64,000 bases of DNA from Terrimonas sp. (GTDB lineage Bacteria; Bacteroidota; Bacteroidia; Chitinophagales; Chitinophagaceae), in the NCBI RefSeq assembly GCF_003075435.1, contig NZ_QCZJ01000006.1, positions 62,001-126,000 of the forward strand, in the 5' to 3' direction. Under the pieces are notes generated by a model. That model saw nothing but the letters and a program-made list of their open reading frames with translations. It searched no databases and was not told where the DNA came from. Position 1 is the stretch's first letter. Every line of letters begins with the position of its first letter. The translations under genes were made by a program, and so were the position numbers. Of this stretch, positions 24,457 to 34,229 are shown one piece after another.

Positions 24457-25662
24457 CTATTTAAGATAACAAATGTAGAATTTTTTAACAGGCGTGGAAA
24501 GGTTGGTTTGTATCAAAGCATTATCTACCTCCGATATATTCCTCACCGCTCCGTCTTTAAACAGGATATTGATTTTCTCATCATACGGATTATATGTCCG
24601 GTTTTCAGCCTCGCCGGTAAAGCCAAAAAAGGCAGCGTCTGCCTCACTGATACCAAGTTTTTCCATTGCGTTTTTACGGGCTGCCTGTAAATCAGCCAAC
24701 GCGATGGGCTCATTCTGAATTTTTACTTTAAACAGCTTTCTGTCCATCACTCCTGTGCATAATGTTGATAATACTTTGTCTTTATGATTGCTCCATTGTT
24801 TTATAGCATAGCTCACGTCTGTATCATCTAAACTGCAAAAGGCATCAAGATTAGCGGAGATATTACCGGTATATTGATTGAGCAGGAATTTTTTCAGTAC
24901 GCTGTCTTCAATATTATTTTCATCCTGTAAGCCAAGTTGCCTCGCTCTTTCCAATATTTTCACCAGTATCATTTCAGCGCCAAGCACGGTTTTATGAAGA
25001 TATACCTGCCAGTACATCAGCCGGCGGGCCACTAAAAATTTTTCTATAGAATAGATCGCTTTTTCCTCTACCATCAGCTCACCATTATATACGGCAAGCA
25101 TTTTTATGATACGGTCATAGCCAATAACGCCTTCGTTCACACCGGTAAAAAAACTATCGCGGGTTAGGTAGTCCATCCTGTCCACATCCAGCTGCCCGCT
25201 CACCAACTGGTGCAGAAACTTTTTGGGATAAGCATTGGTAAAAATATCAATCGCTGTTTCCAACTGACCACGAAACTGCTCATTTAGCTGCTTCATCAGC
25301 AAAAGCGACAATTCCTCGTGGTGCATATCCTTCATGATCACACTCTCCAGCGCATGCGAAAAAGGCCCATGCCCTATATCATGCAGCAGTATAGCTATTT
25401 TGGCTCCGGTTTCTTCCTCTTCGTTTATTTCAATGCCTTTACTCTTCAGTTCAGTGAGGGCATTACCCATGAGATGGTATGCACCCAATGAGTGATGCAG
25501 CCTCGTATGCACGGCGCCCGGATATACCAAATGTGCCAGCGCCATTTGCTTTATACGGCGTAAACGCTGATACCAGGGATGTGAAATAATTTCAAATATG
25601 AGAGGTTTGTCTATAGTGATAAAACCGTATACAGGATCGTTGATGATCTTTCTGAACCGCAT
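24457..25662 (-). CDS. HD domain-containing phosphohydrolase (dGTPase/SAMHD1-like)
   Basis: The 401-residue protein has the metal-binding HD motif in AILLHDIGHGPFSHALE, preceded by RLHHSLGAYHLM (first His) and followed by QLDVDRMDYLTRDSF (distal Asp). These are the hallmarks of the YdhJ-type HD family related to dGTPase and SAMHD1. The substrate is probably a nucleotide but is not known. The gene leads into the lpxD-lpxC/fabZ-lpxA cluster, an arrangement I recognise from other Bacteroidota. Confidence 0.9.
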   Translation of the reverse strand: MRFRKIINDPVYGFITIDKPLIFEIISHPWYQRLRRIKQMALAHLVYPGAVHTRLHHSLGAYHLMGNALTELKSKGIEINEEEETGAKIAILLHDIGHGPFSHALESVIMKDMHHEELSLLLMKQLNEQFRGQLETAIDIFTNAYPKKFLHQLVSGQLDVDRMDYLTRDSFFTGVNEGVIGYDRIIKMLAVYNGELMVEEKAIYSIEKFLVARRLMYWQVYLHKTVLGAEMILVKILERARQLGLQDENNIEDSVLKKFLLNQYTGNISANLDAFCSLDDTDVSYAIKQWSNHKDKVLSTLCTGVMDRKLFKVKIQNEPIALADLQAARKNAMEKLGISEADAAFFGFTGEAENRTYNPYDEKINILFKDGAVRNISEVDNALIQTNLSTPVKKFYICYLK

Positions 25663-25696
25663 GCACTAAAATGTTAAATAAATAAAGGATCAGCGG

Positions 25697-25704
25697 CAAA
25701 GGTA
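25697..25704 (-). promoter_or_regulatory. TAnnTTTG -7 box for the HD/lpx operon
   Basis: TACCTTTG on the minus strand lies 35 bases upstream of the HD-domain ATG, divergent from the porX box. Confidence 0.5.
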
Positions 25705-25724
25705 AAAAGCCATGAATGAATAAG

Positions 25725-25732
25725 TACATTTG
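25725..25732 (+). promoter_or_regulatory. TAnnTTTG -7 box for porX
   Basis: TACATTTG lies 26 bases upstream of the porX ATG and faces away from the HD-gene promoter. Confidence 0.5.
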
Positions 25733-25758
25733 AACTGATAAACAAAAATATAAAATTC

Positions 25759-27315
25759 ATGGCGCTGGCTAAAATACTTTGGGTTGACGATGAAATGGAG
25801 AGCCTGCAATCGCAGAAGCTTTTTCTGGAGAATAAAGGATATGAGGTAAAAACACTTACCAACGGGTTTGATGCACTGGATTTTGTGAAAGATAATATTG
25901 TAGACGTAGTGTTGCTTGATGAAACCATGCCAGGGATAACCGGGCTGGAAACCTTATCAAAAATAAAAGAGATAAACCAGCAGTTGCCGGTAGTGCTTAT
26001 CACTAAAAATGAAACTGAAAACCTGATGGATGATGCCATCGGCTCGCAGATCAGCGATTATCTTATAAAGCCTGTTAATCCTAACCAGGTATTGCTGAGT
26101 CTTAAAAAGATCATTGATAACCGCAGGCTGGTTGCAGAAAAAACTACCAGCGCCTACCAGCAGGAGTTCCGCAATCTTTTTATGGCGCTGAACAGCAATC
26201 TCAATTATAATGAGTGGATGGATCTGTATAAAAAAATTGTATACTGGGAACTGGAAATGGAGAAAAGCGATAGTCCTGAAATGCGGGAGGTTTTTCAAAC
26301 GCAGAAAAACGAAGCTAACACAGAGTTTTTTAAATTCATCAGCCGCAATTATGCCTCATGGGTTAACCCCAAAAGTATGGATGCACCTATCATGAGCCAT
26401 ACACTTTTCAGGTATAAAGTGTTGCCGCATGTAGAAAAAGGCAAGCCGCTTTTTGTAACGCTGATTGATAACCTTCGGTTTGATCAATGGAAAAGCATTC
26501 AGCCGATTTTTGCTGAGAGTTTTCGTATACAGGAAGAAGAAACTTTTTATTCTATTTTACCTACAGCAACACAGTATTGCCGCAATGCACTTTTTGCAGG
26601 TATGATGCCGCTGGAAATTGAAAAGCATTTTCCGGCGCAGTGGAAAAATGATGATGAAGAGGGCGGAAAGAACCTGCATGAAGAAGAATTTTTGAAAGCG
26701 CAGCTGAAAAGACTATATAAAGGAGATATCAGGTATTCATATACTAAAGTGGTCAATCACCAGGATGGGCAAAGGCTGGTGGATAATATTCATAACCTGC
26801 TGCAGAACGATATCAATATTATCGTGTATAATTTTGTTGATATGCTGAGCCATGCCCGCACGGAGATGGAAGTATTGAAGGAACTGGCAAGCGATGAATC
26901 AAGCTACAGGAGCATTACCGCAAGTTGGTTTGAGCATTCTCCTTTGCACCAGGCGTTGAAAAAAATAGCGGACAAAAACCTCACGGTTATACTGGCTACC
27001 GATCATGGCAGTGTAAGGGTGAAAACGCCATATAAAGTAATAGGTGATAAGCAAACCACTACCAACCTGCGCTATAAGCATGGCAGAAATCTGAATTATG
27101 AGCCAAAGGATGTGTTAGCCTTCCGCGATCCCAAGGAAGCGGGATTACCTGTGCCGAATGTAAATTCTTCTTTCATATTTGCTAAAGAAGACGGGTATCT
27201 CTGCTATCCCAATAATTACAGTTATTATTCTAACTATTATAAAAATACTTTTCAGCACGGCGGTGTTAGTATTGAGGAGATGATAGTACCGGTGGTGAGA
27301 ATGACGAATAAGTAG
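25759..27315 (+). CDS. porX: PorX-type response regulator with PglZ domain (T9SS regulator)
   Basis: Residues 1-120 form a CheY-like receiver with the acidic pair in WVDDE, the phospho-acceptor Asp in VVLLDETMPG and Lys in LIKPVNP. A helical linker (about 120-205) leads to a PglZ/alkaline-phosphatase-like domain (about 220-515). Candidate metal and nucleophile residues are visible in TLIDNLRFDQW, ILPTATQYCR, YNFVDMLSHAR and LATDHGSVRV. In Porphyromonas, PorX works with the sensor PorY and sigma P to control type IX secretion genes and has phosphodiesterase activity. The full length (518 residues) matches. T9SS cargo proteins are encoded elsewhere in the window (39451, 59231). Confidence 0.95.
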   Translation: MALAKILWVDDEMESLQSQKLFLENKGYEVKTLTNGFDALDFVKDNIVDVVLLDETMPGITGLETLSKIKEINQQLPVVLITKNETENLMDDAIGSQISDYLIKPVNPNQVLLSLKKIIDNRRLVAEKTTSAYQQEFRNLFMALNSNLNYNEWMDLYKKIVYWELEMEKSDSPEMREVFQTQKNEANTEFFKFISRNYASWVNPKSMDAPIMSHTLFRYKVLPHVEKGKPLFVTLIDNLRFDQWKSIQPIFAESFRIQEEETFYSILPTATQYCRNALFAGMMPLEIEKHFPAQWKNDDEEGGKNLHEEEFLKAQLKRLYKGDIRYSYTKVVNHQDGQRLVDNIHNLLQNDINIIVYNFVDMLSHARTEMEVLKELASDESSYRSITASWFEHSPLHQALKKIADKNLTVILATDHGSVRVKTPYKVIGDKQTTTNLRYKHGRNLNYEPKDVLAFRDPKEAGLPVPNVNSSFIFAKEDGYLCYPNNYSYYSNYYKNTFQHGGVSIEEMIVPVVRMTNK

Positions 27316-27763
27316 GAAAATGCGAATGCGCAATAGGGTAATTGCGCAATATGAAAATATATTACAGCGATATTTATGACATAGACCGCGAATAAATTTC
27401 TGAATAAGATTTTATTCAGGGTTAATTAGAAAGATGCATACAGCTAATATCAATTTCCAGGTGTTTACCACTAAAAGGCAAACCTTATGACCTTAATAAC
27501 AGGTATAACCCGCAGAAACAACCTTATTACCTTCTCATGCGTAAATAATGTAATAAGGTTGAGGTTAACAATCCGGATTTATTACTAAGGTTATAAGGTT
27601 GGGATAACTCTTTTAATACCCCGTGATAAATAGTGAGCGATTTGCATATTGGCAGAAATAATTATAAGCGCTTTATAACCAATAGATGCTGATCATTTTT
27701 TAACTTTATTACCAAATAAGTATTAAAAGATAAACATAGTTCGTAATTAATATTTGCCCGGAT
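27316..27763. other. Intergenic region with AACCTTAT/ATAAGGTT repeats
   Basis: This 448-base gap has no credible gene. AACCTTATTAC (27520-27530) and GTAATAAGGTT (27550-27560) form a perfect 11-bp inverted repeat with a 19-nt spacer. Further copies of the half-site occur as AACCTTAT at 27481 and ATAAGGTT at 27593, plus looser CCTTAATAAC forms. This spacing suggests several binding sites or a repeat. It lies upstream of the OmpA-like gene. Confidence 0.5.
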
Positions 27764-28720
27764 ATGATTACAACTTTAAAAAGAACGTTTTACCCAAAAC
27801 CCGGATGCTTACTGATCCTGTTTCTTTTTTTCAGTGCTGTTGCAGGCGCTCAGAATCTCGACACCCTGTATGTGCAGTTTGATTTTGATAAGTCTGTCTT
27901 AACCGAAAGGGGAAAACAATCTATTGATAGTTTTTTTTCTGCAATAATGCAGGCCGGCTTTATTAAGAATATTCATCTTACAGGACATACAGACAGCGTG
28001 GGTAATTTGGGTTACAACGATACGCTTTCTGTAATGCGGGTTTTTGCTATAAAAGATTATCTGTACACGAAAGGTGCAACCGATAAATTAATAACCCAGC
28101 AAATCGGCTGGGGAAAAAGAAAACCTTTATTTGATAACAGTACCGAAGAAAACCGCTGGCTTAACCGACGGGTTGAAATTGTAATAACCAGCATTCCTAA
28201 AGTAAGGCCAACGCCTGTGGTAACTACCGCGCCGCCTGCAAAACAAGCCGACACAAAAAAAACGCCAAAAACGATTGCTCCAAAACCACCCCCCAAGCCA
28301 AAAGAATTTGCGACTATATACGATTTTGTGAAAGACACTGACACAAAAACAGGCGATAATATTGTACTTAAAAATCTAAACTTTATAGGCGGCCGCCATT
28401 TTCCTATAAACGCTTCTTTTAAAGCTTTGGAAGAATTATTGCAGGTAATGCGTGATGTGCCCACCCTGAATATAGAAATACAGGGGCATATCTGCTGCGA
28501 AGTAAATGGAGGGGATGGTATTGATGCAGATACCGGCACCCGCGACCTCTCTGTGCAAAGGGCCAAGTTTGTATATGAATATTTAAAAGGTAATGGAGTA
28601 AATGCCGAAAGAATGCATTACACCGGTTTTGGATCAAGCAAAAAATTATTTGTAGAAGAACTCAATGAAGCGCAGCAACTGGCAAACAGGAGAGTGGAGA
28701 TAAAGATATTGAGTAAATAA
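27764..28720 (+). CDS. Envelope protein with two OmpA-like peptidoglycan-binding domains
   Basis: A signal peptide (LLILFLFFSAVAGAQ, residues about 17-31) is followed by a first OmpA C-terminal domain (about 35-145: VQFDFDKSVLTERGK, HLTGHTDSVG, NRWLNRRVEIVI). A Pro/Lys-rich linker (about 150-185) leads to a second OmpA domain (about 195-317: IEIQGHICCEVNG, LSVQRAKFVYEYL, ANRRVEIKIL). Each domain keeps the T/Q-G-H and N-R-R-V-E signatures. It has no N-terminal beta barrel, so it is probably a periplasmic peptidoglycan binder. The second domain has an unusual C-C pair after the H. Confidence 0.88.
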   Translation: MITTLKRTFYPKPGCLLILFLFFSAVAGAQNLDTLYVQFDFDKSVLTERGKQSIDSFFSAIMQAGFIKNIHLTGHTDSVGNLGYNDTLSVMRVFAIKDYLYTKGATDKLITQQIGWGKRKPLFDNSTEENRWLNRRVEIVITSIPKVRPTPVVTTAPPAKQADTKKTPKTIAPKPPPKPKEFATIYDFVKDTDTKTGDNIVLKNLNFIGGRHFPINASFKALEELLQVMRDVPTLNIEIQGHICCEVNGGDGIDADTGTRDLSVQRAKFVYEYLKGNGVNAERMHYTGFGSSKKLFVEELNEAQQLANRRVEIKILSK

Positions 28721-28902
28721 GAATGCATTTCACAACATAGTAGTATAGAAGCATGGGTTCACAATAGAGAATTAATATAATGCTATGCTTGCCTATAATT
28801 CTACTGTGCCTATGTGGTAAAAATTCAACTATCCACAACTGTGGAAAAAGATAAAATGTTTAGCATCAGTTATCCAGTAATTTTACAACTGAATTATTTT
28901 CA

Positions 28903-29172
28903 ATGAAATTCACACAGCCAGTATTAAATAAAATTGAAGCGATTCTTGAAGAGGCAGGATATGTTGTTCGATACGAGCGGGGCACTTTTCAAAGCGGCTA
29001 TTGTATTCTGCAGCAAAAAAAGGTTGTTGTATTGAATAAATTTTTAAACCTTGAAGGCCGCATCAATACCCTGGCAGACCTGATGCCCCAGTTGGAAATT
29101 TCATTTGACGCACTCACCCATGAGTCACAAAAGTTATACGAAGAAATCATGTCGAAACCTGCACATGAATAA
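28903..29172 (+). CDS. Small conserved hypothetical protein
   Basis: This 89-residue soluble protein has an N-terminal helix (PVLNKIEAILEEAGY) and two short strands (VVRYERGTFQSGYCIL and KKVVVLNKFLNLEGR). The C-terminal part is helical. I recognise the pattern as one found as an unnamed small protein next to metallo-hydrolase genes in this phylum, but I know no function. It stands 79 bases before the metallo-hydrolase gene, probably in the same transcript. It has no signal peptide or metal-binding motif. Confidence 0.7.
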   Translation: MKFTQPVLNKIEAILEEAGYVVRYERGTFQSGYCILQQKKVVVLNKFLNLEGRINTLADLMPQLEISFDALTHESQKLYEEIMSKPAHE

Positions 29173-29251
29173 TATTTGCAATCCGTACATTATATTTTAA
29201 CGCTTTCTATTTTACGATTGCTCGTTTTATATTTTCTTTTAGCTTTGGCGC

Positions 29252-30034
29252 GTGAGTTATCCTGATATAAAAATTACTTTTCTCGGTACCGGCACAAGCA
29301 GCGGCGTTCCAATGATCGGGTGCGATTGTGCTGTTTGCACATCTGCTGATAAAAAAGACAAACGGCTTCGTTCAAGCATACTTGTTCAATCAGCTACTAC
29401 TACCATTGCTGTAGATGCCGGTCCTGATTTCAGGTACCAGATGCTGCGCACCAATACAAAAAAGCTGGATGGTATTGTTTTTACCCATCCGCATAAAGAT
29501 CATGTGGCCGGGCTTGATGATGTACGGGGTTTTAACTACTTCATGCAAAAACCCATGCAGATATATGCCAACGACATGACGCTTGAAGTGATCATACGCG
29601 AATTCCCTTATGCTTTTACTGAGAAAAAATATCCCGGGGCTCCGGATATTAATATCAATACCATCGGTAATGAGCCCTTTCAGATTGGTGATATATCTGT
29701 AATACCCGTTCCGGTTTGGCATATGCACATGCCGGTACTGGGTTTTCGGTTTGGAAAATTTACCTATATAACAGATGCAAACCGGATTGATGAAGAGAGC
29801 AGGAAATTAATCAGGGGAAGCGAAGTGCTCGTATTAAACGCACTTCGGAAAGAAAAGCATATCTCACATTTCAGCCTTGATGAAGCAATAAATATCACAC
29901 ACGAAATGAACATTCCGCAGGCCTATCTCACACACCTCAGCCACCAGATGGGAAAGCATGAAGATGTCAGCAAAATGCTTCCGCCTGGTATTTCGCTGGC
30001 TTGTGATAAACTGGTACTTGAAATACAGGGTTAG
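29252..30034 (+). CDS. MBL-fold metallo-hydrolase (PhnP-like)
   Basis: This 260-residue metallo-beta-lactamase-fold protein opens with TFLGTGTSSGVP and a C-x-C-x-x-C cluster (IGCDCAVCTS), as in PhnP and related phosphodiesterases. The metal motif is THPHKDHVAGLDD, followed by VPVPVWHMHMPVLGF-like and YLTHLSHQMG His ligands. Such enzymes cleave cyclic phosphate esters, and some act in lipoate/octanoate-linked or RNA contexts; the substrate is not evident. Translation appears to start at GTG 29252, because no ATG lies between the upstream stop and the first strand. Confidence 0.88.
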   Translation: MSYPDIKITFLGTGTSSGVPMIGCDCAVCTSADKKDKRLRSSILVQSATTTIAVDAGPDFRYQMLRTNTKKLDGIVFTHPHKDHVAGLDDVRGFNYFMQKPMQIYANDMTLEVIIREFPYAFTEKKYPGAPDININTIGNEPFQIGDISVIPVPVWHMHMPVLGFRFGKFTYITDANRIDEESRKLIRGSEVLVLNALRKEKHISHFSLDEAINITHEMNIPQAYLTHLSHQMGKHEDVSKMLPPGISLACDKLVLEIQG

Positions 30035-30086
30035 GTTTTGCAGATATTCGCTGTTATCATTAACTTTCATACCTCATTATTGCAGT

Positions 30087-30992
30087 ATGAAAGCTAACCA
30101 ATGGAAGGAGTATTTTATCTTCACTAAAAAGGAACGTATTGGTATTATTACCATGCTGATCATTTTAACCGGCATTTGGTTTTTGCCCGCGGCATTCTCT
30201 CCCAACGATCAAACCGATATTCAAAACCTCGAAGCATTTAAAGCACGGATAGCAGCTTTACAAGTAAAAGATACTGTAGCCGAATTGAACGCCAATGATG
30301 CTTATGTTGAAAGAGGTAACACTATCGCAGTATCATTGTTTTATTTTGATCCTAATACACTTCCTGCTTCCGGGTGGAAAAAGCTTGGACTGCAAGAGAA
30401 AACGATCGCCACAATAACAAATTACCTGGATAAAGGTGGTAAGTTCAGAAAGCCCGAAGAGCTTTCAAAAATATATGGATTAAGAAAAACAGATTATGAG
30501 AGGCTGGCGCCCTATGTAAAGATTGAAGGTATTTATCACAGAGAAGGAAAACTACCTGTTGAAATGCCGGTGCAGCACGAACAGAAGCACATTAAAGCAA
30601 TTGATATTAATAAGGCCGATACAATTATGTTTATTGCTTTGCCGGGTATTGGCAGTAAGCTTGCTAACCGTATTATAAACTTCAGGCAAAAACTTGGCGG
30701 TTTTTATTCAGTTGACCAGGTAGCGGAAGTGTATGGTTTGCCTGATTCCACTTTTCAGAAAATACGCACTAAGCTGGTATGCGATTCAAAAGATATACAT
30801 AGGATAAATATCAATGCCGCTACTCTTGATGAATTGAAAGTGCATCCCTATATAAAATATCAGGTAGCTAATGCCGTTATCCAGTATCGCAACCAGCATG
30901 GAAACTATACATCGGTTGAAGCTATAAAACAGGTACAGGCGGTAACAGATGAGATATTTAAAAAGATAGAACCGTATATAACCGTTCACTAA
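30087..30992 (+). CDS. Membrane-anchored helix-hairpin-helix (ComEA-like) protein
   Basis: The 301-residue protein starts at 30087 (MKANQWKEYFIFTKKERIG). It has one N-terminal transmembrane segment (IITMLIILTGIWFLPAAF, about residues 20-37). Three helix-hairpin-helix units follow: TNYLDKGGKFRKPEEL, IALPGIGSKLANRIINFRQKLGGF, and INAATLDELKVHPYIKYQVANAVIQYRNQ. The ComEA/helix-hairpin-helix family binds DNA non-specifically, in competence or DNA uptake at the membrane. A longer upstream frame exists but overlaps the metallo-hydrolase and lacks a sensible start. Confidence 0.87.
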   Translation: MKANQWKEYFIFTKKERIGIITMLIILTGIWFLPAAFSPNDQTDIQNLEAFKARIAALQVKDTVAELNANDAYVERGNTIAVSLFYFDPNTLPASGWKKLGLQEKTIATITNYLDKGGKFRKPEELSKIYGLRKTDYERLAPYVKIEGIYHREGKLPVEMPVQHEQKHIKAIDINKADTIMFIALPGIGSKLANRIINFRQKLGGFYSVDQVAEVYGLPDSTFQKIRTKLVCDSKDIHRININAATLDELKVHPYIKYQVANAVIQYRNQHGNYTSVEAIKQVQAVTDEIFKKIEPYITVH

Positions 30993-31043
30993 CGTTTGTT
31001 AGTATGATTAAAACAACTTATTTTACATTGTTCAAACAAGATT

Positions 31044-32186
31044 ATGGATTTTGAAATAGATGAAATCACCAGGCAGATAGGAGAAACAACCCGCGATTTT
31101 GCTTTACAGCATATTAAGCCATATGTAATGCAATGGGATGAAACACAGGAGTTTCCGGTAGATGTTTTTAAGAAGATGGGGGCGCTGGGTTTAATGGGTG
31201 TATTAGTTCCTGAAAAATATGGTGGCGCCGGGTTAGGCTACCATGAATATTCAACGATAATACAGGAGGTGGCAAAGGTTTGTGGTTCGGTGGGGTTGAG
31301 CCTTGCTGCGCATAATTCGTTATGCACTGGTCATATACTGGCATTTGGTAATGAGGAACAGAAACAAAAATATCTCCCCAAACTTACTGCTGCAGAATAT
31401 ATAGGCGCCTGGGGGCTAACAGAACCCGGTACGGGCAGCGATGCCGGTAATATGAAAACAACCGCAGTAAAAGATGGCAATGACTGGGTGTTGAATGGAA
31501 CAAAATGCTGGATCACCCATGGCATATCAGGCAATATAGCGGTAGTAATTGCAAGAACAGGAGAACCCAGGGCAAAGAACAATGCCACAGCTTTTATAGT
31601 AGAAAGAGGAACGCCGGGATTCAGCGGTGGCAAAAAAGAAAACAAGCTCGGTATGCGAGCCAGCGAAACCGCTGAAATGATATTTGATAATTGCCGGATT
31701 CCGGACGCAAACAGGATGGGTAATGTGGGTGAAGGTTTTAAGCAATCACTGAAAGTATTGGATGGCGGAAGAATATCTATAGCGGCACTTGCATTAGGCA
31801 TTGCCAAAGGCGCTTATGAAGCCGCATTAAAGTATTCAAAAGAACGTGAACAGTTTGATCAGCCTATTGCAAACTTTCAGGCCATATCATTTAAATTAGC
31901 AGATATGGCAACAGAAATTATGGCCGCAGAATTATTGATTTCACAGGCGGCAGATAAAAAAAATAAAGGATTGCCCATGACGAAAGAAGCCGCGATGGCA
32001 AAATATTATGCGAGTGAAGTAGCAGTGAAGGTATCAAACGACGCGGTTCAGATTTTTGGCGGCTATGGATACACAAAAGACTTTCCTGTAGAAAAGTTTT
32101 ACAGGGATAGTAAGTTGTGTACCATTGGCGAGGGCACGAGTGAAATACAAAAGATAGTTATAGCGAGAGAAGTGCTGAATGCATAA
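31044..32186 (+). CDS. Acyl-CoA dehydrogenase
   Basis: The 380-residue protein has the full ACAD architecture. There is an N-terminal helical domain (residues 1-120), and a middle beta domain with the first signature [20 protein letters not shown] and [13 protein letters not shown]. The C-terminal helical domain carries [21 protein letters not shown] and the catalytic Glu in IGEGTSEIQ. It catalyses FAD-dependent alpha-beta oxidation of an acyl-CoA, most like short-chain or butyryl-CoA dehydrogenases. Electrons go to ETF, which is not encoded here. It is 51 bases after the ComEA-like gene and ends at a strong terminator. Confidence 0.95.
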   Translation: MDFEIDEITRQIGETTRDFALQHIKPYVMQWDETQEFPVDVFKKMGALGLMGVLVPEKYGGAGLGYHEYSTIIQEVAKVCGSVGLSLAAHNSLCTGHILAFGNEEQKQKYLPKLTAAEYIGAWGLTEPGTGSDAGNMKTTAVKDGNDWVLNGTKCWITHGISGNIAVVIARTGEPRAKNNATAFIVERGTPGFSGGKKENKLGMRASETAEMIFDNCRIPDANRMGNVGEGFKQSLKVLDGGRISIAALALGIAKGAYEAALKYSKEREQFDQPIANFQAISFKLADMATEIMAAELLISQAADKKNKGLPMTKEAAMAKYYASEVAVKVSNDAVQIFGGYGYTKDFPVEKFYRDSKLCTIGEGTSEIQKIVIAREVLNA

Positions 32187-32217
32187 AAATATTGCTTGCA
32201 AAACATGAGAGAACAAG

Positions 32218-32243
32218 AAAGGCAGTCTGAAAAGGCTGCCTTT
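32218..32243 (+). terminator. Terminator after acyl-CoA dehydrogenase
   Basis: AAAGGCAG pairs with CTGCCTTT (8 bp) around a 10-nt loop, followed by TAATTTTT. It also faces the small gene on the minus strand. Confidence 0.75.
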
Positions 32244-32268
32244 AATTTTTACACCTGTTACTTAAAAA

Positions 32269-32448
32269 CTATGCAAGAAAATCATCCTCATCTTTTTTAT
32301 AAGAATACTTGGTAAATACTTTTTCAATAGCGCCGGAAAGCAATGGAAATTTTTCCTTTGCAAAATCTTTCATCATGGTTACTGCTTTTATAGCTTGCTC
32401 TTCGGTAAGCCCAACTTCAGAAGTTAAACGATCAATCAATTCTTTCAT
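32269..32448 (-). CDS. Small helical protein of unknown function
   Basis: This 59-residue protein starts at 32448 (MKELIDRLTSEVGLTEEQAI). The longer in-frame extension contains Arg/Ile-rich sequence unlike a coding N-terminus. The whole chain is predicted helical and amphipathic by eye, with a charged C-terminal tail (YSYKKDEDDFLA). It resembles a small family seen widely in Bacteroidota without a known role. It is convergent with the acyl-CoA dehydrogenase gene. Confidence 0.65.
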   Translation of the reverse strand: MKELIDRLTSEVGLTEEQAIKAVTMMKDFAKEKFPLLSGAIEKVFTKYSYKKDEDDFLA

Positions 32449-32579
32449 ACTGCGTAGGTTATTTAAAATGAAGGTATAATAAATAAATATCCTTTCGCGC
32501 CAATCATGCCTTTGTTTTTGCCGGCAGGAAATGATTATATTTATTATCAATTGTAAAAATTAAGACCCTCTTTGTAAAC

Positions 32580-33539
32580 ATGAAAAAGCGAAACCTTCTG
32601 CTTGCTTTGGTTTTATTGTTTTCCCTGACCCAAAGTTCAGCTCAAAAAATTACCGGTTGCGGATTTAAAGTTCCTCCCCGTTCTTTGATCACCTCAAAAT
32701 TTCAATCGGTATATGAAGCAAGAGATATTTTAAAAAATATGCTCGATACCATACAATGGAAAGAGAATTTTAATATCCGCGAACAGAATGGTATACGCAA
32801 TGCTTACGCTACTATCATTAATAATGCACGCTGGATAGTATATGACAATGATTTCCTGGAAGACCTTGACGCATATACATCTACCAAATGGGCTTCTGTA
32901 AGTGTGCTGGCGCACGAAATGGGTCATCATTATTACAATCATGTTGTAAGCAGTAGTGGGAGTACTCCGCCTAAAGAAATTGAAGCGGATGCTTTTTCCG
33001 GTTATGTAATGGCAAAACTCGGCGCAACGCTTGAGCAGTCTATTGCTGCCATGAAAGCCATTGCAACAGACCAGGGCAGCTCTTCTCATCCGGGCAAAAC
33101 AGACAGGGTGAACGCAATAACAAAAGGGTGGAATGCAGCTAAAGCAACGGTTACTAACACACCCGATAAATTTCCTGGAAATACAAACCCCTCCCCTGCA
33201 CCGGCGCCAACACCACAGCCTAATTATCCGGCGCCTGTGCCGCCTACAAATTCAGGCAACACAAGCACTCCTCAAAATGACCCAAGCTGGATTGCGCTTA
33301 CTATTCAAAGCAATAAAACAGAAACCATATTACTGAGTGATGATGGCAGAAATTTTCAACAGGTGCAGATACCTGCCGGGCAGGCATTCGTATTCAAGTT
33401 CGATATATACAACTACGGCTGGCTACGGCTTAAATACTTTAACGGATACAGAACGTTTAAACTCAAACACGGTAAAGATTATTCTGTTTTGTGGAACAGG
33501 AGAAGCAATAACTGGACGGTGGTGGAAGTGCCTGAATAA
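32580..33539 (+). CDS. Secreted M48-like zinc metallopeptidase
   Basis: A signal peptide (LLLALVLLFSLTQSSAQ) opens this 319-residue protein. The catalytic zinc motif H-E-x-x-H is in VLAHEMGHHYYNH (about residues 110-122), and the third ligand and Asp lie in IEADAFSGYVM (about 137-147). A Pro/Ala/Asn-rich linker (about 205-235) leads to a C-terminal beta domain of about 80 residues with IALTIQSNKTETILLSDDGR. The protease is exported, and the C-terminal domain may bind a surface or substrate. The next gene starts 21 bases downstream and is likely co-transcribed. Confidence 0.85.
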   Translation: MKKRNLLLALVLLFSLTQSSAQKITGCGFKVPPRSLITSKFQSVYEARDILKNMLDTIQWKENFNIREQNGIRNAYATIINNARWIVYDNDFLEDLDAYTSTKWASVSVLAHEMGHHYYNHVVSSSGSTPPKEIEADAFSGYVMAKLGATLEQSIAAMKAIATDQGSSSHPGKTDRVNAITKGWNAAKATVTNTPDKFPGNTNPSPAPAPTPQPNYPAPVPPTNSGNTSTPQNDPSWIALTIQSNKTETILLSDDGRNFQQVQIPAGQAFVFKFDIYNYGWLRLKYFNGYRTFKLKHGKDYSVLWNRRSNNWTVVEVPE

Positions 33540-33560
33540 GCCTTGTTACAAACCTGCCTT

Positions 33561-34229
33561 ATGCACATTGAAAAATTTTGGTACATCCTCATTTTTGCAT
33601 TTTTTGCCGGGTGTAGCAACGGAACAGGAGACAGCGTTCATCAAAAGGACGACAGCCTTGCAAATGTTGACATTGACAGCATGGAAGCAGATACCGTAAC
33701 ACTTCTTAAACAAGGTGCTAACGATGATGATATTCCGGCGAATGATTTTTTGAGAGATACATTAAAACCCGTAAGGGAAAATCTCAAACGCATAAGCACC
33801 ATTGCAAGCTGGAGTACTATTGATACAAAAGACATAGATGCCGGCGAAGGCGGTGAGGCAAAATTTTATTACAAAGACGGGAAGCTGGAAAAAATTGTTG
33901 TGCGCCAATTAGGCGAAACTTTTCAGCAGTTAGCGGAATATTATCTCCAGGATAATAAACTATCCTTTGTATTTGAAAAGACATTCCGGTATAACAGGCC
34001 AATATTTTACGACTCAACTGTTATGAAGGAAAACAATGATACGGAAGCGTTTGATTTTAAAAAATCAACCATAACAGAAGACAGGAGTTATTTTATCAAT
34101 AATAAACTAATTCACCAGGTAAATAATGAAGATTGCGGTGCCCCTTTTGCGGGGGATCACCTGCAGGATGAACAAAAGCGGATTGAAACTGAATTTGAGA
34201 AGCTGAAGAGGCTGTCAAAAGAAAAATAA
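33561..34229 (+). CDS. Hypothetical lipoprotein
   Basis: The 222-residue protein has a lipoprotein signal (FWYILIFAFFAGCSNG) with the lipobox Cys at about residue 17. An acidic low-complexity stretch and a beta-rich domain (about 70-215: GGEAKFYYKDGKLEKIVVRQLG, YYLQDNKLSFVFEKTF) follow. The fold is not recognised. The start at 33561 was chosen because it directly precedes the signal peptide. It follows the metallopeptidase gene. Confidence 0.7.
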   Translation: MHIEKFWYILIFAFFAGCSNGTGDSVHQKDDSLANVDIDSMEADTVTLLKQGANDDDIPANDFLRDTLKPVRENLKRISTIASWSTIDTKDIDAGEGGEAKFYYKDGKLEKIVVRQLGETFQQLAEYYLQDNKLSFVFEKTFRYNRPIFYDSTVMKENNDTEAFDFKKSTITEDRSYFINNKLIHQVNNEDCGAPFAGDHLQDEQKRIETEFEKLKRLSKEK

